64,000 nt of DNA from Streptomyces sp. RB17 (GCF_009604455.1 NZ_WEGL01000002.1:496001-560000); one strand, 5' to 3'; positions 8,445 through 16,751 are shown, counted from the first letter of the stretch. Program-made: numbers and translations. Notes: a model not told the origin generated them from the sequence alone.

Positions 8445-9996
8445 GACCACGGGCCGGACGTCCGCCGATGTGATCGTGGTCGGTGCGGGGGCCTCCGGCG
8501 CCGCCTTGGCGGCCCGCTTGAGCGAGGACGCCGGACGCACCGTACTCCTTCTCGAAGCAGGGCCGTCTCCGCGCCGTCTTGGCGACTTCGCACCCGAACT
8601 GTTCGACGCGCGGCTGATTCCCGGAGCCCAGCCTGACCACCCGGCCGTCCAGCGGTACGCCGCGCACCTCACGCCCGAGCGGCCCTACACAGTGGTCCGC
8701 GGGCGCCACCTCGGTGGCTCGACCACCGTCAACGGCGGCTATTTCGTCCGCGCCCGGCGCGGGGACTTCGACCGCTGGGCGGCAGCGGGCAACCCGGCCT
8801 GGACGTACGACCGTCTGCTCCCCTTGCTGCGCGCCCTGGAGACGGACCTCGACCACGGCGCCGACGACCTGCACGGCGGCTGTGGACCGGTGCGCGTACG
8901 CCGCGCCGCCCTCGACCACCCTGCCGCGGATGCCTTCCGCGCCGGGGCGGACCACCTCGGCTACCCGCGCGAACCCGACAAGAACGACCAAGCGCCGCCG
9001 GGCTTCGGCCCCGTCCCCTGCAATGCCGTCGACGGCGTGCGGCTCAACACCGGTCTCAGCTATGTCCTGCCGGCGCTGGGCCGCCCGAATCTCACCGCGG
9101 TCGGCGACTGTCACGTCAGCAGAATCGTCATCCGCGACGGTCGCGCCACGGGAGTCGTCGTACGCCGACACGGGCAGGACACCTACCTGTGCGGCGGCGA
9201 GGTCGTCCTGTGCGCCGGGTCCTTCGTCACCCCGCATCTGCTCCAGTTGTCCGGCATCGGCCCGCGAGCCGACCTGGAGCGGCTCGGCATCCCCGTCGTC
9301 GTGGACGCCCCGGCCGTCGGCACCCGCTTCAGCGACCACCCTCAGCTCGTCCTGGAGTGGGCCCCACGGCAGGAGCTGGGCGCACCCCGCGGCTCCTGGC
9401 TGGGCGGCTGCCTGCACCTGTCCTCCTCGGACCGAACCCATCCGGGCGACCTGGAGATCCTGCAGTCGCTGGTCCCCGTGGCAGGACTCGTCGGCGGCAC
9501 GACGACCGTGCCTGGCGCGCCCTTGCCCTTCCTCGTCTCGGCCCAGTCACCCGGAAGGACCGGCCGCCTGTCCCTGACCTCTGCGGACCCAGCGACGCCC
9601 CCGCGCATCGAATACGGCTACCTGGCCGGCCCCGCAACCCGGCGTCGCCTGCGCGAAGCCGTACGCGCCACCGCGGAGCTCATCACCACACCGGCCTTCG
9701 ACGACATCTCCCACGGGCTCCTCCAGCCGGGTCCGGACGTTCTCAACTGCGATCACGCACTGGACGGGTGGATCAACCGGAACATCGGCACCGCTCACCA
9801 CACGTGCGGGACCGCACCGATGGGCCCGGATACTGCGGACGCGGTGGTCGACCAGTACGGGAGAGTCCACGGCGTTCACGGTCTCCGCGTCGCCGACACC
9901 TCGATCCTGCCCACAGCCCCACTGCGGGGCCCAGCGGCAACAGCCGTACTCATCGGAGAGGTCATAGCGCATGCCATGCGCGCTGAACTGCCCTGA
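8437..9996 (+). CDS. mftG: Mycofactocin-associated GMC oxidoreductase MftG
   Basis: 519 aa, FAD-dependent glucose-methanol-choline family. MftG is proposed to reoxidise reduced mycofactocin and pass electrons towards the respiratory chain. The dinucleotide-binding motif is near the N-terminus (VIVVGAGASGAALAARLSED), with GRHLGGSTTVNGGYF (GMC signature 1) near residue 90 and LCAGSFVTPHLLQLSGIGPR (signature 2) near residue 258. The catalytic His region NIGTAHHTCGTAPMG is near residue 448 and the FAD-closing stretch GVHGLRVADTSILP near residue 480. GTG 8437 is chosen because it overlaps the mftF stop by 8 nt and puts the FAD motif at the usual distance from the start. Further upstream in-frame sequence is antisense-like and inside mftF. 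Confidence 0.93.
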   Translation: MGETTGRTSADVIVVGAGASGAALAARLSEDAGRTVLLLEAGPSPRRLGDFAPELFDARLIPGAQPDHPAVQRYAAHLTPERPYTVVRGRHLGGSTTVNGGYFVRARRGDFDRWAAAGNPAWTYDRLLPLLRALETDLDHGADDLHGGCGPVRVRRAALDHPAADAFRAGADHLGYPREPDKNDQAPPGFGPVPCNAVDGVRLNTGLSYVLPALGRPNLTAVGDCHVSRIVIRDGRATGVVVRRHGQDTYLCGGEVVLCAGSFVTPHLLQLSGIGPRADLERLGIPVVVDAPAVGTRFSDHPQLVLEWAPRQELGAPRGSWLGGCLHLSSSDRTHPGDLEILQSLVPVAGLVGGTTTVPGAPLPFLVSAQSPGRTGRLSLTSADPATPPRIEYGYLAGPATRRRLREAVRATAELITTPAFDDISHGLLQPGPDVLNCDHALDGWINRNIGTAHHTCGTAPMGPDTADAVVDQYGRVHGVHGLRVADTSILPTAPLRGPAATAVLIGEVIAHAMRAELP

Positions 9997-10026
9997 CGGG
10001 ATGTGCCAGCACTCGCTGGCCGAGCC

Positions 10027-10418
10027 ATGAAGCCGATCCGACCCGGGCACGAGGTGGGCGTCGGTCAGGCCGGCACGGAACCGGTCGTGCGGCGTGGCCG
10101 TCCGACCGGTGACCATGCGGCGAAGCGAGCCGAGTTGGTGAATGCGGCTGCCTCGGTGATCGCGCAGGAGGGTTATGCCAACGCGTCGCTGCGCAAGGTG
10201 GCACAGCGCGCCGGGTGCACGACAGGGGCGGTGACGTACTACTTCGCGAACGACGCACTACTTCGCGAACAGGGAGAAGCTGGTCGTGGCGTTGGCCGAG
10301 ATCTGCTTCGACGCCTACGACGCGTTGCTCGGGGCCGGCCGCGACGACACCGACCTCCGCCGACGGCCCACGCGGAACGTGACCTTCACGGCAGGTGAAG
10401 CCGACCTCGGCGAGCGAC
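10027..10418 (+). pseudogene. TetR-family regulator inactivated by a 19-bp duplication and C-terminal loss
   Basis: The N-terminal DNA-binding domain is intact (RGRPTGDHAAKRAELVNAAA, then GYANASLRKVAQRAGCTTGA). The frame breaks straight after VTYYFAN. The 14-mer ACTACTTCGCGAAC occurs at 10238 and again at 10257, so 19 bp are tandemly duplicated. Deleting one copy restores VTYYFANREKLVVALAEICF and a further stretch, FDAYDALLGAGRDD, that is normal for TetR helices. Beyond about 10350 the homology stops. The ligand-binding half is gone and the sequence runs into the convergent thioesterase gene. It lies just after mftG, but nothing shows it was the mycofactocin regulator. A translated product would have a DNA-binding head and no ligand domain. 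Confidence 0.8.
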
Positions 10419-10862
10419 CTAAAGAATCATGCAGGTGGTGGTGGCGTGGGCGATCAGTTTGCCCTGGTCGTCGAGCACCTTGCCTTCGGCGGTCGCCGTA
10501 CGGCGGCCGGCGTGGATGACGGTGCCCTCGGCGGTGAGGGTCTGGCCGTCGGTGCGGGCGGCGCGGATGTAGTTGACCTTGAGTTCGAGGGTGGTGTAGC
10601 CGGTGCCGGCGGGGAGGGTGGTGTGGACGGCACAGCCCATGGCGGAGTCGAGGAGGGTGGCGGCGATGCCGCCGTGGACGGTGCCGAGAGGGTTGGCGAA
10701 GTCGGGGCGGGTGTCTAGGGAGATGACGACGCGGCCGTGGGCGACCTCGTCGAAGCGCATGCCGAGCAGGCGGCCGATGGAGGGGATGTCAGTGGGGCGT
10801 TCGGTCTGCACCCAGCGCATCAGTTCCAGGCCGGTCATGGCGGTGAGGTCGGTGGTGGTCAC
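10419..10862 (-). CDS. PaaI-type hotdog-fold thioesterase
   Basis: 147 aa. The hotdog core is clear: NPLGTVHGGIAATLLDSAMG near residue 60 carries the HGG motif and the catalytic Asp position. TTLELKVNYIRAARTDGQTL, GTVIHAGRRTATAEGKVLDD and a final HATTTCMIL follow the family pattern. Such enzymes hydrolyse acyl- or aryl-CoA thioesters in the cytoplasm; the substrate is unknown. GTG 10862 is chosen because AAGGAG lies 8 nt upstream; the in-frame ATG at 10940 has no such signal. The neighbouring enoyl-CoA isomerase suggests a fatty-acid or aromatic CoA context. Confidence 0.9.
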   Translation of the reverse strand: MTTTDLTAMTGLELMRWVQTERPTDIPSIGRLLGMRFDEVAHGRVVISLDTRPDFANPLGTVHGGIAATLLDSAMGCAVHTTLPAGTGYTTLELKVNYIRAARTDGQTLTAEGTVIHAGRRTATAEGKVLDDQGKLIAHATTTCMIL

Positions 10863-10917
10863 GGGTCGTTCTCCTTGCGTGGTGCTGGTGGTACCGCCCC
10901 GAGGGGCGGGGTGTTCA

Positions 10918-11331
10918 TCAGGCGGGGAGGGGCTGGACAAGGGCGGGAACGTGCTTGTGCCAGGGGGTTCCGGCGATGGGGTCGCGCCAGGCGAGGTCAG
11001 TGAGGGTGTTCAGGGCGACGCCGGTGCGTTCGGTGCCGCCGTCGTGGGTGGGCAGGTCGAGGCCGAAGCCGTTCGGCAGGGCCGCGTGCCCGGGCTGCAG
11101 GCGGTCGCCGCTCTCGACCACCGCCTCGGCGGTGCCGCGCGACGCGGTGCTCTGGGCGAGGGCGCCGTCGGACAGGCTCAGCTGTTCGGCGGCGTGCGGG
11201 CTGACGCGCAGGGCGTCCTGTTGGCCGCGCTCGCGCCAGGTGTTGTCGTGGAAGATGGTGTTTGCGGTGAACGCCCTGATGCGGTGGGCAGTTGGGCAGC
11301 CCGTGCCCCCGGGGGACGGCGCCCGAGGCAC
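10918..11331 (-). pseudogene. C-terminal remnant of a molybdopterin oxidoreductase
   Basis: From about 11290 downwards the frame reads RAFTANTIFHDNTWRERGQQ, ALRVSPHAAEQLSLSDGALA, LPNGFGLDLPTHDGGTERTG and WRDPIAGTPWHKHVPALVQP. This is the MopB C-terminal (molybdopterin dinucleotide-binding) domain of formate-dehydrogenase or BisC-like oxidoreductases. Those proteins are 700 aa or more, and everything before this last 120-residue domain is missing. There is no Fe4S4 or catalytic domain and no obvious start for the fragment. It is best read as the tail of a gene removed by deletion, in the same damaged stretch as the broken TetR gene. Confidence 0.75.
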
Positions 11332-11358
11332 GGCTTGGTGCGGTCGGTGAGGTGCTGG

Positions 11359-12030
11359 TCAGCCGAGCGGGTTGGTGGTGTCGCGCAGGGTGGCCAGAGC
11401 CGGTGCGTACATGCGGGCCTTGATGGTGCCGAGGGTGTCGCCGGCCTTGTTCACCTGTGCCTGGGCGATCTCGATCGCGGTGGAGCGCACGGCTTCCTCG
11501 GTGACAGCCTGGTCGACGATGCCGGTGGCCGCGGCGTCGGCGCCGCCGTAGCGGCGGGCGGTGATCATGGCCTCGTGCGCGGTCTGCGGCGCCAGCCGGG
11601 ATTGGATGAGGGCGGCCATGCCGGGGGTGAAGGGGATGTTGATGTCCGCTTCGGGCAGGCACCAGTAGCCGCGGTCGGCGCGCATGACGCGGAAGTCGTG
11701 AGCGAGGGAGAACATCGCGCCGGCGGCGAAGGTGTGCCCCTGCAGCGCGGCCACCGTGATGACCGGCAGCGACAGCATCCGCGCGAACAGCTCATGGACG
11801 GTGACGACGTAGTCCTGGTAGTGGTCGGTGTGGGCGGACAGCCAGTCCAGGTCGAGCCCGTTGGAGTAGAACTTGCCGGTGGCGGCGGTGACCAGGGCGC
11901 GAGGGCCTTCCGCCTTCTCCACCTCGTCGAGGGCGGCGCTGACGGCGGTGAGCCAGTCGGGGTGGAAGCGGTTCTCTCCGTCTCCCAGGTCGAGGACGAA
12001 GACGTTGTCCTGACGGTCGAGTGAGGGCAT
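11359..12030 (-). CDS. Enoyl-CoA hydratase/isomerase family protein
   Basis: 223 aa, crotonase superfamily, most like the short delta3,delta2-enoyl-CoA isomerases of peroxisomes and actinomycetes. The oxyanion-hole segments are GKFYSNGLDLDWLSAH near residue 55 and ALQGHTFAAGAMFSLAHDFR near residue 95. The acidic catalytic position sits in GYWCLPEADINIPFTPG near residue 125. It would act in beta-oxidation of unsaturated acyl-CoAs in the cytoplasm. ATG 12030 has AAGGAG 5 nt upstream; the open frame continues upstream without family similarity. The TetR gene 45 bp upstream reads in the same direction and probably controls it. Confidence 0.9.
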   Translation of the reverse strand: MPSLDRQDNVFVLDLGDGENRFHPDWLTAVSAALDEVEKAEGPRALVTAATGKFYSNGLDLDWLSAHTDHYQDYVVTVHELFARMLSLPVITVAALQGHTFAAGAMFSLAHDFRVMRADRGYWCLPEADINIPFTPGMAALIQSRLAPQTAHEAMITARRYGGADAAATGIVDQAVTEEAVRSTAIEIAQAQVNKAGDTLGTIKARMYAPALATLRDTTNPLG

Positions 12031-12074
12031 GGCGACTCCTTCGGGCTGAGCTGACTCGGACAAGCGACTGCGGG

Positions 12075-12686
12075 CTACGGCCGGGGACCGGATTCGGCAC
12101 CGGGGCGGTCGCGTAGGGCGTGGAGGAGCAGGTCGTGGATCTCGGCGGCAGCTGCCTCGATCGGGGCGGTGCTCCGTTCGGCCCGGCACATGATCACCGC
12201 GCCTTCGACGGCGGCGATCATGAAGGTACCGAGCCGGCGGCTGCGTTCCTCGGTCAGGCCGTGCCGGACGAGAAAGGCCGTGAGGTCCTCCTGCCAGCGG
12301 GTGAAGACGGCGGCGGCGGAGCGGGCAAGCTGGGGTGCATCGTCGTTGGTCTCCACGGCCACCGCCACGATCGGGCAGCCGGCCCGGAAGCCGCTCTCCA
12401 CGAGCCGGTCACGCCACAGCCGGAAGAACGCGTCGACGGCCGCCACCGGGTCATCCACCTGCATCGCGGTGTCGATCAGCCCCGTGAGGAAGTCCCCCGC
12501 CAGTGCCAACGCCTCCTCGATGAGCTGCGCCCGCCCGCCGGGGAAGTGGTGATACACCGAGCCCCGAGGAGCTCCGCTGTGGGCGAGCACCCGGTCGATG
12601 CTGGTCGCGCTCGCACCGTATTCACGCAGCAGAGCTGCAGCACTGAGGACCATCCGGTCACGGCTTTCACTCTTGCGCGGGCTCAT
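12075..12686 (-). CDS. TetR-family regulator, LmrA/YxaF-like
   Basis: 203 aa. The N-terminal helix-turn-helix reads RDRMVLSAAALLREYGASAT, SIDRVLAHSGAPRGSVYHHF, PGGRAQLIEEAL. The SIDRV...APRGSVYHHFPGG form is typical of the LmrA/YxaF subgroup. The C-terminal ligand domain (FRAGCPIVAVAVETNDDAPQ) also matches that subgroup. ATG 12686 is chosen because upstream in-frame sequence covers the promoter. Its likely target is the downstream enoyl-CoA isomerase, with autoregulation through the ACCAAACGGTCTA motif just upstream. Confidence 0.9.
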   Translation of the reverse strand: MSPRKSESRDRMVLSAAALLREYGASATSIDRVLAHSGAPRGSVYHHFPGGRAQLIEEALALAGDFLTGLIDTAMQVDDPVAAVDAFFRLWRDRLVESGFRAGCPIVAVAVETNDDAPQLARSAAAVFTRWQEDLTAFLVRHGLTEERSRRLGTFMIAAVEGAVIMCRAERSTAPIEAAAAEIHDLLLHALRDRPGAESGPRP

Positions 12687-12719
12687 CCGCTCACCAGCTT
12701 CCCCATGGCCATACGGCCC

Positions 12720-12734
12720 ACCAAACGGTCTACC
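12720..12734. promoter_or_regulatory. Putative TetR/LmrA-type operator
   Basis: Upstream of the TetR gene the plus strand reads ACCAAACGGTCTACC (minus strand GGTAGACCGTTTGGT). It has an inner ACC-N4-GGT dyad. The TAGACCG half resembles operators of the LmrA/YxaF subgroup (TAGACCGNNNGGTCTA type). It is 34 bp from the start codon, a good place for autorepression. Only one half is strong, so this is a candidate. Confidence 0.4.
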
Positions 12735-13035
12735 TATCAGTAACTTAAGGTGTATGCCATAGAACATGCAAGAGAAGTTGCTGGCGGTCATTGAATCCGT
12801 ACCGATGGCGCCGCTCGGCCACATGCACGCCAGCTGTGGCGGTGCCCCTGGGCACGCTCAGCTCAACACCGAACCCACCTCGCTGCCACAGCACCGGGCC
12901 ACGACGCCGCCGGGCCTGAGCGCCGGCCTGGGTGATTCGGTGTGGAACACCGCCGCGTCTGCCACCACCGCGGCCGAACCGACGGCCGCCGGACAGAGGG
13001 GCAGTGCGGGAGGGAATCGGTCGGCCGAGTGGAGT
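12735..13035. other. Non-coding stretch between the TetR gene and the mocR gene end
   Basis: About 300 bp. The first 30 bp are unusually A/T-rich (CAGTAACTTAAGGTGTATGC) and probably hold the TetR promoter. The rest shows no reading frame with recognisable similarity on either strand and no clear hairpin beyond normal GC content. Confidence 0.4.
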
Positions 13036-14373
13036 TCAGGCGTAGGCGTCCTCGACAGCGACTCGCCGCACCGTGCGCAGCGTCGACTGGAGATTGTCCA
13101 GATCGGTCGAGCCGAGAGCGAGGCGGAGCGCCTGTGGTGTGTGCTTCGAGGTGGTGAAGGGCTCCGCCGTGCTCACGGAGATGTGCTGACGCGCGAGGGT
13201 GGCGGTCAGGCGATCGGCGCGTGCGTCGTCGGGCAGCGTCAGCCATGTGAAGTAGGACGAGGGGTGGCTGGTGAGTGGTAGGCCTGCCAGTTCTTGTCTG
13301 GCGAGTGCTTGGCGGGCCTTGGCGTCGTCGCGTTTCTGCGCTTCCAAGCGGTCCACCGTGCCGTCCTCGAGCCAGCGGCAGGCGATCGCGGTGGTGAGGG
13401 CCGGGGTGTTCCAGGTGGTTGCCCGAATCGCGCGTTCGAGCGACGGCACCCTGGACGGCGGGGCGACGACGAAGCCGACCCGGAGGCCGGTCGCGACGTT
13501 CTTGGACAGTCCCGAGACGTAGACGGTGATGTCCGGTGCACCTGCGGCCAGCGGCGGTGGAGGGTCCTCGACCAGGTAGGCGTATGCGGCGTCTTCGATG
13601 ATGAGCGGACCGTGCTGCCGAGCGATCTCGATCAGACGGGTGCGGTCGGTCGCCGACATGACCCACCCCAGAGGATTGTGCAAGGTCGGCATGGTGTAGA
13701 TCGCGCGCACAGGGCGGGTCGCGCACAGCTTCTCGAGGGCATCGAGATCCGGCCCGTCGGTGGTTGTGGGTATGGGCTCCAGGTCGAGATGAAAGGCATG
13801 CGCGAGCACCTTGAAACCCGGGTAGGTGAGTGCGTCGACCGCGACGACGTCGCCGGCGTTGAGCGCGGCCATGACGGTGATGGCCAGGCCGTGCTGCGCA
13901 CCGTTGACGATGAGGATCTGATCCGCGTCAGGAGTGATTCCCCGACGCCTCAGGTGCCGTGCGATCGAGGCTCTGTCCTGTGGGCGCCCTCGATGTGGCT
14001 GGTAGCGCAGCAGCGAGTCGAGTTCACCAGAGGTGGCCACCTCGCGCAGAGCCTGCCGTAGGAGATCGGCTTGGTCGGGCAGCGACGGATAGTTGAAGTT
14101 GAGGTCGACCGCATCCGTGGCGACGACTTGCTGATCGATGCCGTGACCGGCGGGAACCGCGATGTCACGCACGAATGTGCCGCGGCCCTGTTCCCGGCTT
14201 ACCAAGCCCATCGCTTCCAGCTCGGCGTACACCCGGGTCGCGGTCACCACGGCGATGCCCTCGCGGGCGGCGAGCCCGCGGTGTGTCGGCAGCCGCACGC
14301 CTGCGGCGAGCCGGCCTGTCCGGATGTCGGACGCCAGCGCGTCGACCAGGATTTTGTACCGCGAGGCTGCCAT
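13036..14373 (-). CDS. MocR-type (GntR wHTH + aminotransferase-like) transcriptional regulator
   Basis: 445 aa. The N-terminal GntR winged helix is residues 1-70 (YKILVDALASDIRTGRLAAG, LPTHRGLAAREGIAVVTATR). A class-I aminotransferase-like domain follows. Its PLP-lysine region is VSGLSKNVATGLRVGFVVAP near residue 285, and YTMPTLHNPLGWVMS and IIEDAAYAYLVED lie upstream of it. MocR proteins use bound PLP as an effector sensor. The gene diverges from a PfpI-family gene with 88 bp between the starts, so that gene is the likely target. ATG 14373 is chosen; an ATG 6 codons earlier at 14391 is equally possible because neither has a strong ribosome binding site. Confidence 0.92.
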   Translation of the reverse strand: MAASRYKILVDALASDIRTGRLAAGVRLPTHRGLAAREGIAVVTATRVYAELEAMGLVSREQGRGTFVRDIAVPAGHGIDQQVVATDAVDLNFNYPSLPDQADLLRQALREVATSGELDSLLRYQPHRGRPQDRASIARHLRRRGITPDADQILIVNGAQHGLAITVMAALNAGDVVAVDALTYPGFKVLAHAFHLDLEPIPTTTDGPDLDALEKLCATRPVRAIYTMPTLHNPLGWVMSATDRTRLIEIARQHGPLIIEDAAYAYLVEDPPPPLAAGAPDITVYVSGLSKNVATGLRVGFVVAPPSRVPSLERAIRATTWNTPALTTAIACRWLEDGTVDRLEAQKRDDAKARQALARQELAGLPLTSHPSSYFTWLTLPDDARADRLTATLARQHISVSTAEPFTTSKHTPQALRLALGSTDLDNLQSTLRTVRRVAVEDAYA

Positions 14374-14380
14374 GCACCGG

Positions 14381-14397
14381 ATTGTATCCATGACAAT
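14381..14397. promoter_or_regulatory. Inverted repeat in the MocR-PfpI divergent promoter
   Basis: ATTGT at 14381-14385 and ACAAT at 14393-14397 form a 5-bp inverted repeat with 7 bp between, in a locally A/T-rich segment. It sits at the 5' end of the mocR gene and upstream of the PfpI gene. It could be the MocR operator or part of the mocR promoter. Confidence 0.35.
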
Positions 14398-14461
14398 TCT
14401 TTGACTGTCCCGTTCGTGGGTCCTTACCGTCAAGACCCACTCATCCGGAAGGACAGCCGCC

Positions 14462-15085
14462 GTGCACATCGCCATCCTCACCTTCGAGGGCTACAACGAG
14501 CTGGACTCCCTGATCGCGCTCGGTGTACTCAACCGCGTCAAGACCGACGGCTGGCGCGTCACCATCGCCACCCCCAGCCCCAAGGTGACGTCGATGAACG
14601 GGGTGACCATCGAGCAGATGTCCACTCTTGAGGAGGCGTGCGCCGCTGACGCCGTCATCGTCGGCAGTGGCATCGCTACCCGCGAGGTCGTCGAAGACCA
14701 GGCGATCGTGAACATCCTGCGCGGCCTGGACCCCTCGCGCCAACTCATCGCCGCGCAGTGCTCCGGCGCGCTCGTGCTGGCCAAGCTCGGCCTGCTGAAC
14801 GACATCCCCGCCTGCACCGACCTGACCACCAAGCCCTGGGTCATCGCCGCCGGCGTCGAGGTGCTCAACCAGCCCTTCTACGCCAAGAACAACATCGCCA
14901 CCGCCGGCGGCTGCCTCGCCTCGCACTACCTCGCCGCCTGGATCATCGCCCGCCTCAAGGGCAACGACGCCGCCGAAAGCGCACTGCACTATGTCGCCCC
15001 GGTCGGCGAGAAGGAGGAATACATCGAGCGCGCGTGGCGCAACATCACCCCCTACCTGCCCGCTCCCGCACCGGCGCTCGTCTGA
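14462..15085 (+). CDS. DJ-1/PfpI family protein (glutamine amidotransferase-like fold)
   Basis: 207 aa. The protein starts HIAILTFEGYNELDSLIALG, with the family's conserved Glu before the nucleophile elbow IAAQCSGALVLAKLGLL near residue 100 (Cys in QCSGA). The Gly-rich turn DAVIVGSGIATREVV precedes it. Family members include ThiJ/PfpI proteins, isonitrile hydratases and glyoxalase III-like enzymes; the specific activity is not readable here. Start is GTG 14462 with AAGGA about 13 nt upstream. It is transcribed divergently from the MocR regulator. Confidence 0.88.
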   Translation: MHIAILTFEGYNELDSLIALGVLNRVKTDGWRVTIATPSPKVTSMNGVTIEQMSTLEEACAADAVIVGSGIATREVVEDQAIVNILRGLDPSRQLIAAQCSGALVLAKLGLLNDIPACTDLTTKPWVIAAGVEVLNQPFYAKNNIATAGGCLASHYLAAWIIARLKGNDAAESALHYVAPVGEKEEYIERAWRNITPYLPAPAPALV

Positions 15086-15086
15086 A

Positions 15087-15146
15087 ACGACCAGGCGCGA
15101 GCAGTGACTGGCCAGGAAGCCGTGCCCCGGCAGCCTGCCTGGTCGT
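15087..15146. terminator. Perfect 10-bp inverted repeat downstream of the PfpI gene
   Basis: ACGACCAGGC at 15087-15096 is repeated in reverse complement as GCCTGGTCGT at 15137-15146, starting 2 bp after the stop codon, with a 40-nt loop. The loop is large for a classical terminator and no T-run follows, but the position fits transcript termination or 3'-end protection. Confidence 0.4.
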
Positions 15147-16210
15147 TCGCGGGTCGCCCGCGATCGTTTCCGGCGGCCTGGCCAAGGGCTTCACGTGGCA
15201 CCAGTCGGCTGATGCCGAATGCGGTCCACCTGCGGAAGTCTTTCGCCGGTGGCTACTGCCGCGCTTCTCGGCAAAGGCGCCGGCTCCCTCGCCATCGCCT
15301 TGGCGGCGGTCTCCATGGCGCCGCCGAGGGATGCGGCCTGAGGACTGGCCGGCAGTCGACCGCGCTGCGGCGTTGTGCCTCCGCCGCACCGATCGAGCTC
15401 GGGAAAAGCAGGGTCGAGGTTCTCGAATCGGTCCTGCCCGCCTGGGCATTCGCTGGGCAGGCAGACCCGATGCCTTGTCGCGCGCCGACGGCTCGGTGAC
15501 GGCGCGCGTCGATCTCACCCAGCGGTCGGCTCGCCGGCGAGGCCGAGCCGGCCGACGACGGAGGAAAAGAAGACCATCCGTGACAGTGGCCGTACGGTGT
15601 TCAAGGCGCCGCCCGCGCGGATGTGGGACTCGGCGGGCAAGGTCTGCGACGCGCAGACGCAGTGGGCGATGACGGATACGGCAGTCGAAGCGACGGTGGA
15701 GTCCTACGCGCGCCAAGGGACGGTCTGCGTGCCGCGGACCGCCGCGGGCACACCGGTCTGGACACCACGGCTGACCAGGATGCCGGGTTGTACCGCCGTC
15801 GCCCCGTCACCCGCGACGTGACGTTCGCCCTCGGCGCGCTCCATCTCGAAGGCTTGCTGCATCGGAATGCGGAACGGTAGCTCTCCACCCGGCCCTTGAA
15901 CAGCAGCTTGCCGTTCATCGACAGCCTGCCGCTGCGCCTGTGTACCCTCGGCGGGCTGTCAGACCTCCCATCCCAGGCAGACGACTTGGCCGCCGCCAGG
16001 AGGGCTTCGCGGCTCATCGGCGCAGGGAATGAGGGACTGGGGCGGCCTTGACGTCGATCTGATGCTCCGTCGGGAAAGTCAGCAACGGGTCGGTGTGAGT
16101 CCTGAAACACCCGGGGACAGCTGACCGAACATGCGAATCGTTGTACGCTCCGAAGACCGCCCTTGACCTGCAAAAAGCGGGCAGGGAGCAGACAAACCGG
16201 GAGTTTCTCC
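15147..16210. other. About 1.06 kb without a recognisable gene
   Basis: Several reading frames are open here on both strands, but none has a good ribosome binding site or similarity I recognise, and no frame stays consistently G/C at third positions. Isolated peptides (for example MQQAFEMERAEGERHVAG on the minus strand near 15860) look gene-like but are short and interrupted. The best reading is a decayed gene or genes. The last 100 bp must hold the panD promoter. Confidence 0.45.
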
Positions 16211-16630
16211 GTGCTTCGTACCATGTTCAAGTCCAAGATCCACCGGGCCACCGTCACCCAGGCCGACCTGCACTACGTGGGATCGGTGACCATCGACGCC
16301 GACCTGCTCGACGCCGCCGACCTGCTGCCGGGCGAGCTCGTGCACATCGTCGACATCACCAACGGCGCCCGGCTGGAGACGTACGTCATCGAGGGCGAGC
16401 GCGGCTCCGGGGTGATCGGGATCAACGGGGCGGCCGCCCATCTCGTGCATCCCGGAGACCTGGTGATCATCATCAGCTACGCCCAGGTCACCGACGTCGA
16501 GGCGCGGGAGCTGACGCCGCGGGTCGTGCACGTCGACGCGGGCAACCGGATCGTCTCCCTCGGCGCCGACCCCTCCGAGCCGGTGCGCGGTTCGGACCAG
16601 CGGCGCAGCCCGCAGGCCGTCCGCGCCTGA
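16211..16630 (+). CDS. panD: Aspartate 1-decarboxylase precursor
   Basis: 139 aa. PanD converts L-aspartate to beta-alanine for pantothenate and CoA synthesis. The proenzyme self-cleaves at a Gly-Ser bond to make a catalytic pyruvoyl group; the site is visible as YVGSVTID, with Gly-Ser near residues 28-29. [20 protein letters not shown] is the canonical N-terminus, preceded here by a GTG-initiated LRT. GGGAG lies 7 nt before the [23 protein letters not shown] and [20 protein letters not shown] complete the family core. The C-terminal 15 residues are a polar extension. It stands alone; no panB or panC is adjacent. Confidence 0.96.
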   Translation: MLRTMFKSKIHRATVTQADLHYVGSVTIDADLLDAADLLPGELVHIVDITNGARLETYVIEGERGSGVIGINGAAAHLVHPGDLVIIISYAQVTDVEARELTPRVVHVDAGNRIVSLGADPSEPVRGSDQRRSPQAVRA

Positions 16631-16751
16631 CCGAGCGACCGGAGCGCCCGGAGCGGGCGGCGCTCGTCCTGTCGGGTGAGTGGCCGCACGGGGGTCGGGT
16701 AGGCGGGGGAGTAGTCCAGAGGCGACGTTCAGCGACTGCCCGGAGGACGCC

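Noticed and set aside
10027..10418. Calling the TetR remnant mftR
   Set aside because: It lies downstream of mftG and nothing in the visible DNA-binding part ties it to MftR; the gene is also broken.
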